Source: Alphaproteobacteria bacterium
Lineage (GTDB): Bacteria > Pseudomonadota > Alphaproteobacteria > CAAGCB01 > CAG-977
Length of the DNA: 64,000 bases
Assembly (NCBI GenBank): GCA_017616015.1
Contig: JAFZYY010000006.1
Location: forward strand, 62,001 to 126,000
Direction of reading: 5' to 3'
Each line of letters starts with the position of its first letter. Position 1 is the first letter of the stretch. Both the position numbers and the translations under genes were made by a program. The notes beneath the pieces are model-generated. The model was not told the DNA's origin. It was given only the letters and a program-made list of their open reading frames with translations, and made no database searches. This document shows positions 62,558 through 64,000 of this stretch, in pieces.

Positions 62558-64000
62558 TCATTTATTTTTCTTACTCGGCGTCTCCTTAGTCGGGCTGACA
62601 TCATGCACATTATATAAATCCAATATTAAAACGGCGGATCGCATTTCCGATAAAATTCAGGCGAATTTGGAACAGCCTTTCAAACCGTCCGAACAATACA
62701 AGATGGACACCATCGCCGTCAAAGACGACATTTGGTTAGGCAATCAAAGCGTTCGCGTCAACGAAGGGGATCCTTTGCCTTCACGGTATGAAACAGAGGA
62801 CGGCATCACGTTGGTCAGCACCGCGCCCGTTTCCTTATTGCAGATTTCAGAACAGATCACTTCTCTGACCGGAATTACCGTCCGTGTCGACGATATGATC
62901 CTTAACGAAGTCCGTTCCGCCGTTCAGGGCGATACGGACACTGTCGGATCGTCTCAAAAGGCAAGCCCCGAATTGTTTATGCCGACCTACTCCGGAAAAC
63001 TGAGCGGTTTGTTGGATCAAATCGCGTCCCGTTTCGCTTTGTGGTGGAGATATAAAAACAACGTCATTTCCTTCTATAAAATGGAAACGCGCGTTTTCAC
63101 GATTTATGCCCTGCCGACAACTTCTTCTTTAAGCGCGAACATTGCCGGTACGGCTTCGGGATCCGACGGCGGTACGACTTCGGCGTCCATGTCGTCCTCA
63201 ATCAACCTGGATTTTTGGTCTCAGTTGGAATCCGCTTTAACGGCCATGTTGCCGGACGGCGCCACCTTAAACGTCATTCCGACAAACGGAACCGTTACCG
63301 TGACCGCGCCGCCGTTTACGCTGCAGCGCATAGCTCAGTACATTAACAGCATGAACGACAGACTGTCACGTCAGGTCGCAATTTCGGTTAAAGTTCTGAA
63401 CGTGACGCTGAATGACGAGAATTCTATCGGAATAAGCGTTAACTCCGTTTTGCAATTCATGAAAAACAAATTAACCGGCTCCCCCGTTCTGGACATAGAG
63501 TTGAGCTCCACGGCTCAGAGCACCAAATCGTTAGGCATGACGTTGCTTCCGAACGACAAACATTTTGGTGAAACTTCATTGATTTTTGACGCTTTGAACA
63601 CACAGGGAACGACTTCTTTGGTCACCAGCGCAACAGCAACGACCCTGAATAACAGAATCGCGCCGATTCAGGTTTCAACGAACGAATCTTATGTTGAAAA
63701 AATTGAAACGACGATGAATTCGGACACGACTTCCGTTTCCATTACGCCGGCAAAAATCAACTACGGTTTCACGATGGAAGTTCTGCCGCGTATTTTGGAT
63801 CACGGCCGTTTATTGGTCATGTTCACAATGACGCTGACTCAGTTGGAAGCTATGGGTAAAGCGACCGGCGGCGGAACAGGTGAAGAAACAACATCAACAA
63901 CCGTTCAGTTGCCGAAGATCAGAACGCGCGGTTTCGTACAGGAAATTGCGATGACGTCCGGACAAACGCTGATGCTGACAGGGTTTGAAGAAGTCAATAC
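62547..64000 (+). CDS. pilN: PilN-family type IVB pilus secretin, partial (runs off the right edge)
   Basis: 484 complete codons in view. Lipobox LTSC at Cys20 makes it an outer-membrane lipoprotein like R64 PilN. N-terminal domains hold LQISEQITSLTGITVRVDD, a secretin N-domain (TAPPFTLQRIAQYINSMN, RQVAISVKVLNVTL), then the secretin core (INYGFTMEVLPRIL, LPKIRTRGFVQEIAMTSGQ and LMLTGFEE). The protein forms the outer-membrane ring through which a pilus or substrate passes. The final C-terminal part is cut by the window end. Confidence 0.9.
   Translation, partial: MRINHLFFLLGVSLVGLTSCTLYKSNIKTADRISDKIQANLEQPFKPSEQYKMDTIAVKDDIWLGNQSVRVNEGDPLPSRYETEDGITLVSTAPVSLLQISEQITSLTGITVRVDDMILNEVRSAVQGDTDTVGSSQKASPELFMPTYSGKLSGLLDQIASRFALWWRYKNNVISFYKMETRVFTIYALPTTSSLSANIAGTASGSDGGTTSASMSSSINLDFWSQLESALTAMLPDGATLNVIPTNGTVTVTAPPFTLQRIAQYINSMNDRLSRQVAISVKVLNVTLNDENSIGISVNSVLQFMKNKLTGSPVLDIELSSTAQSTKSLGMTLLPNDKHFGETSLIFDALNTQGTTSLVTSATATTLNNRIAPIQVSTNESYVEKIETTMNSDTTSVSITPAKINYGFTMEVLPRILDHGRLLVMFTMTLTQLEAMGKATGGGTGEETTSTTVQLPKIRTRGFVQEIAMTSGQTLMLTGFEEVN

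Overview
The window is chromosomal DNA from a Gram-negative alphaproteobacterium. Evidence for Gram-negative is tolQ, lptF, lptD, surA and a secretin. Evidence for Alphaproteobacteria is gene order: yebC-ruvC-ruvA-ruvB-ybgC-tolQ; efp-suhB followed by an OmpA/MotA/MotB-like trio; a parvulin divergent from secA; an atpHAGDC cluster without F0 genes; aroK-aroB-DUF2889-DnaJ. The base composition is balanced, the genes are tightly packed and many overlap by 1-4 nt. It looks like an uncultured, possibly host-associated lineage, but no species can be named from this sequence alone.

Layout. 1-5829 (minus): recombination and housekeeping operon (yebC, ruvCAB, an unknown protein, ybgC, tolQ running off the left edge), preceded by a YmdB-type phosphoesterase and 5-formyl-THF cyclo-ligase. 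5855-7009: a 6S RNA candidate, zapA and a coiled-coil protein. 7148-13840: ThiE-like protein, GtrA protein, epmA divergent from efp, suhB, then a non-flagellar stator-like trio. 13930-21343: rpmE, a membrane-anchored class III nucleotidyl cyclase, a PPC-like protein, parvulin PPIase/secA and a YjfB-like small protein. 21398-31206: accessory-looking region with an esterase, HU, a large TPR/transglutaminase-like protein with a coupled zinc ribbon, an ADP-ribosylglycohydrolase, an ankyrin protein, tRNA-Ala with a duplicated 3' end, a TrmN6-like methyltransferase, a PD-(D/E)XK nuclease-like protein and an HEXXH metallopeptidase. 31285-43748: aroKB/DUF2889/DnaJ (minus) and a long plus-strand run of xerD, lptF, lptD, surA, rsmA, yggT, yggU and folD. 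43745-50293 (minus): MATE exporter and F1-ATPase atpHAGDC.

50467-64000 is the most unusual part. A minus-strand set encodes a VirB2-like pilin, VirB3-like and VirB4-like proteins, then five exported proteins (two or more resembling VirB5), ending in a 631-aa secreted protein. Divergently, across a 743-bp AT-rich gap, a plus-strand set encodes a membrane-anchored OmpA-like protein, a TcpQ/PilL-like lipoprotein and an R64 PilN-family secretin cut by the right edge. The two halves look like parts of one envelope machine that pairs a type IV secretion motor and pilin with a type IVB pilus outer-membrane secretin. That pairing is an inference from position; the right-hand continuation is not visible.

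Likely working groups: RuvABC process Holliday junctions; EpmA modifies the EF-P lysine; LptF/LptD export LPS while SurA chaperones LptD and other porins; XerD resolves chromosome dimers; the effector-like proteins in 21-31 kb could be clients of the 50-64 kb secretion system, but nothing in the sequence proves this.
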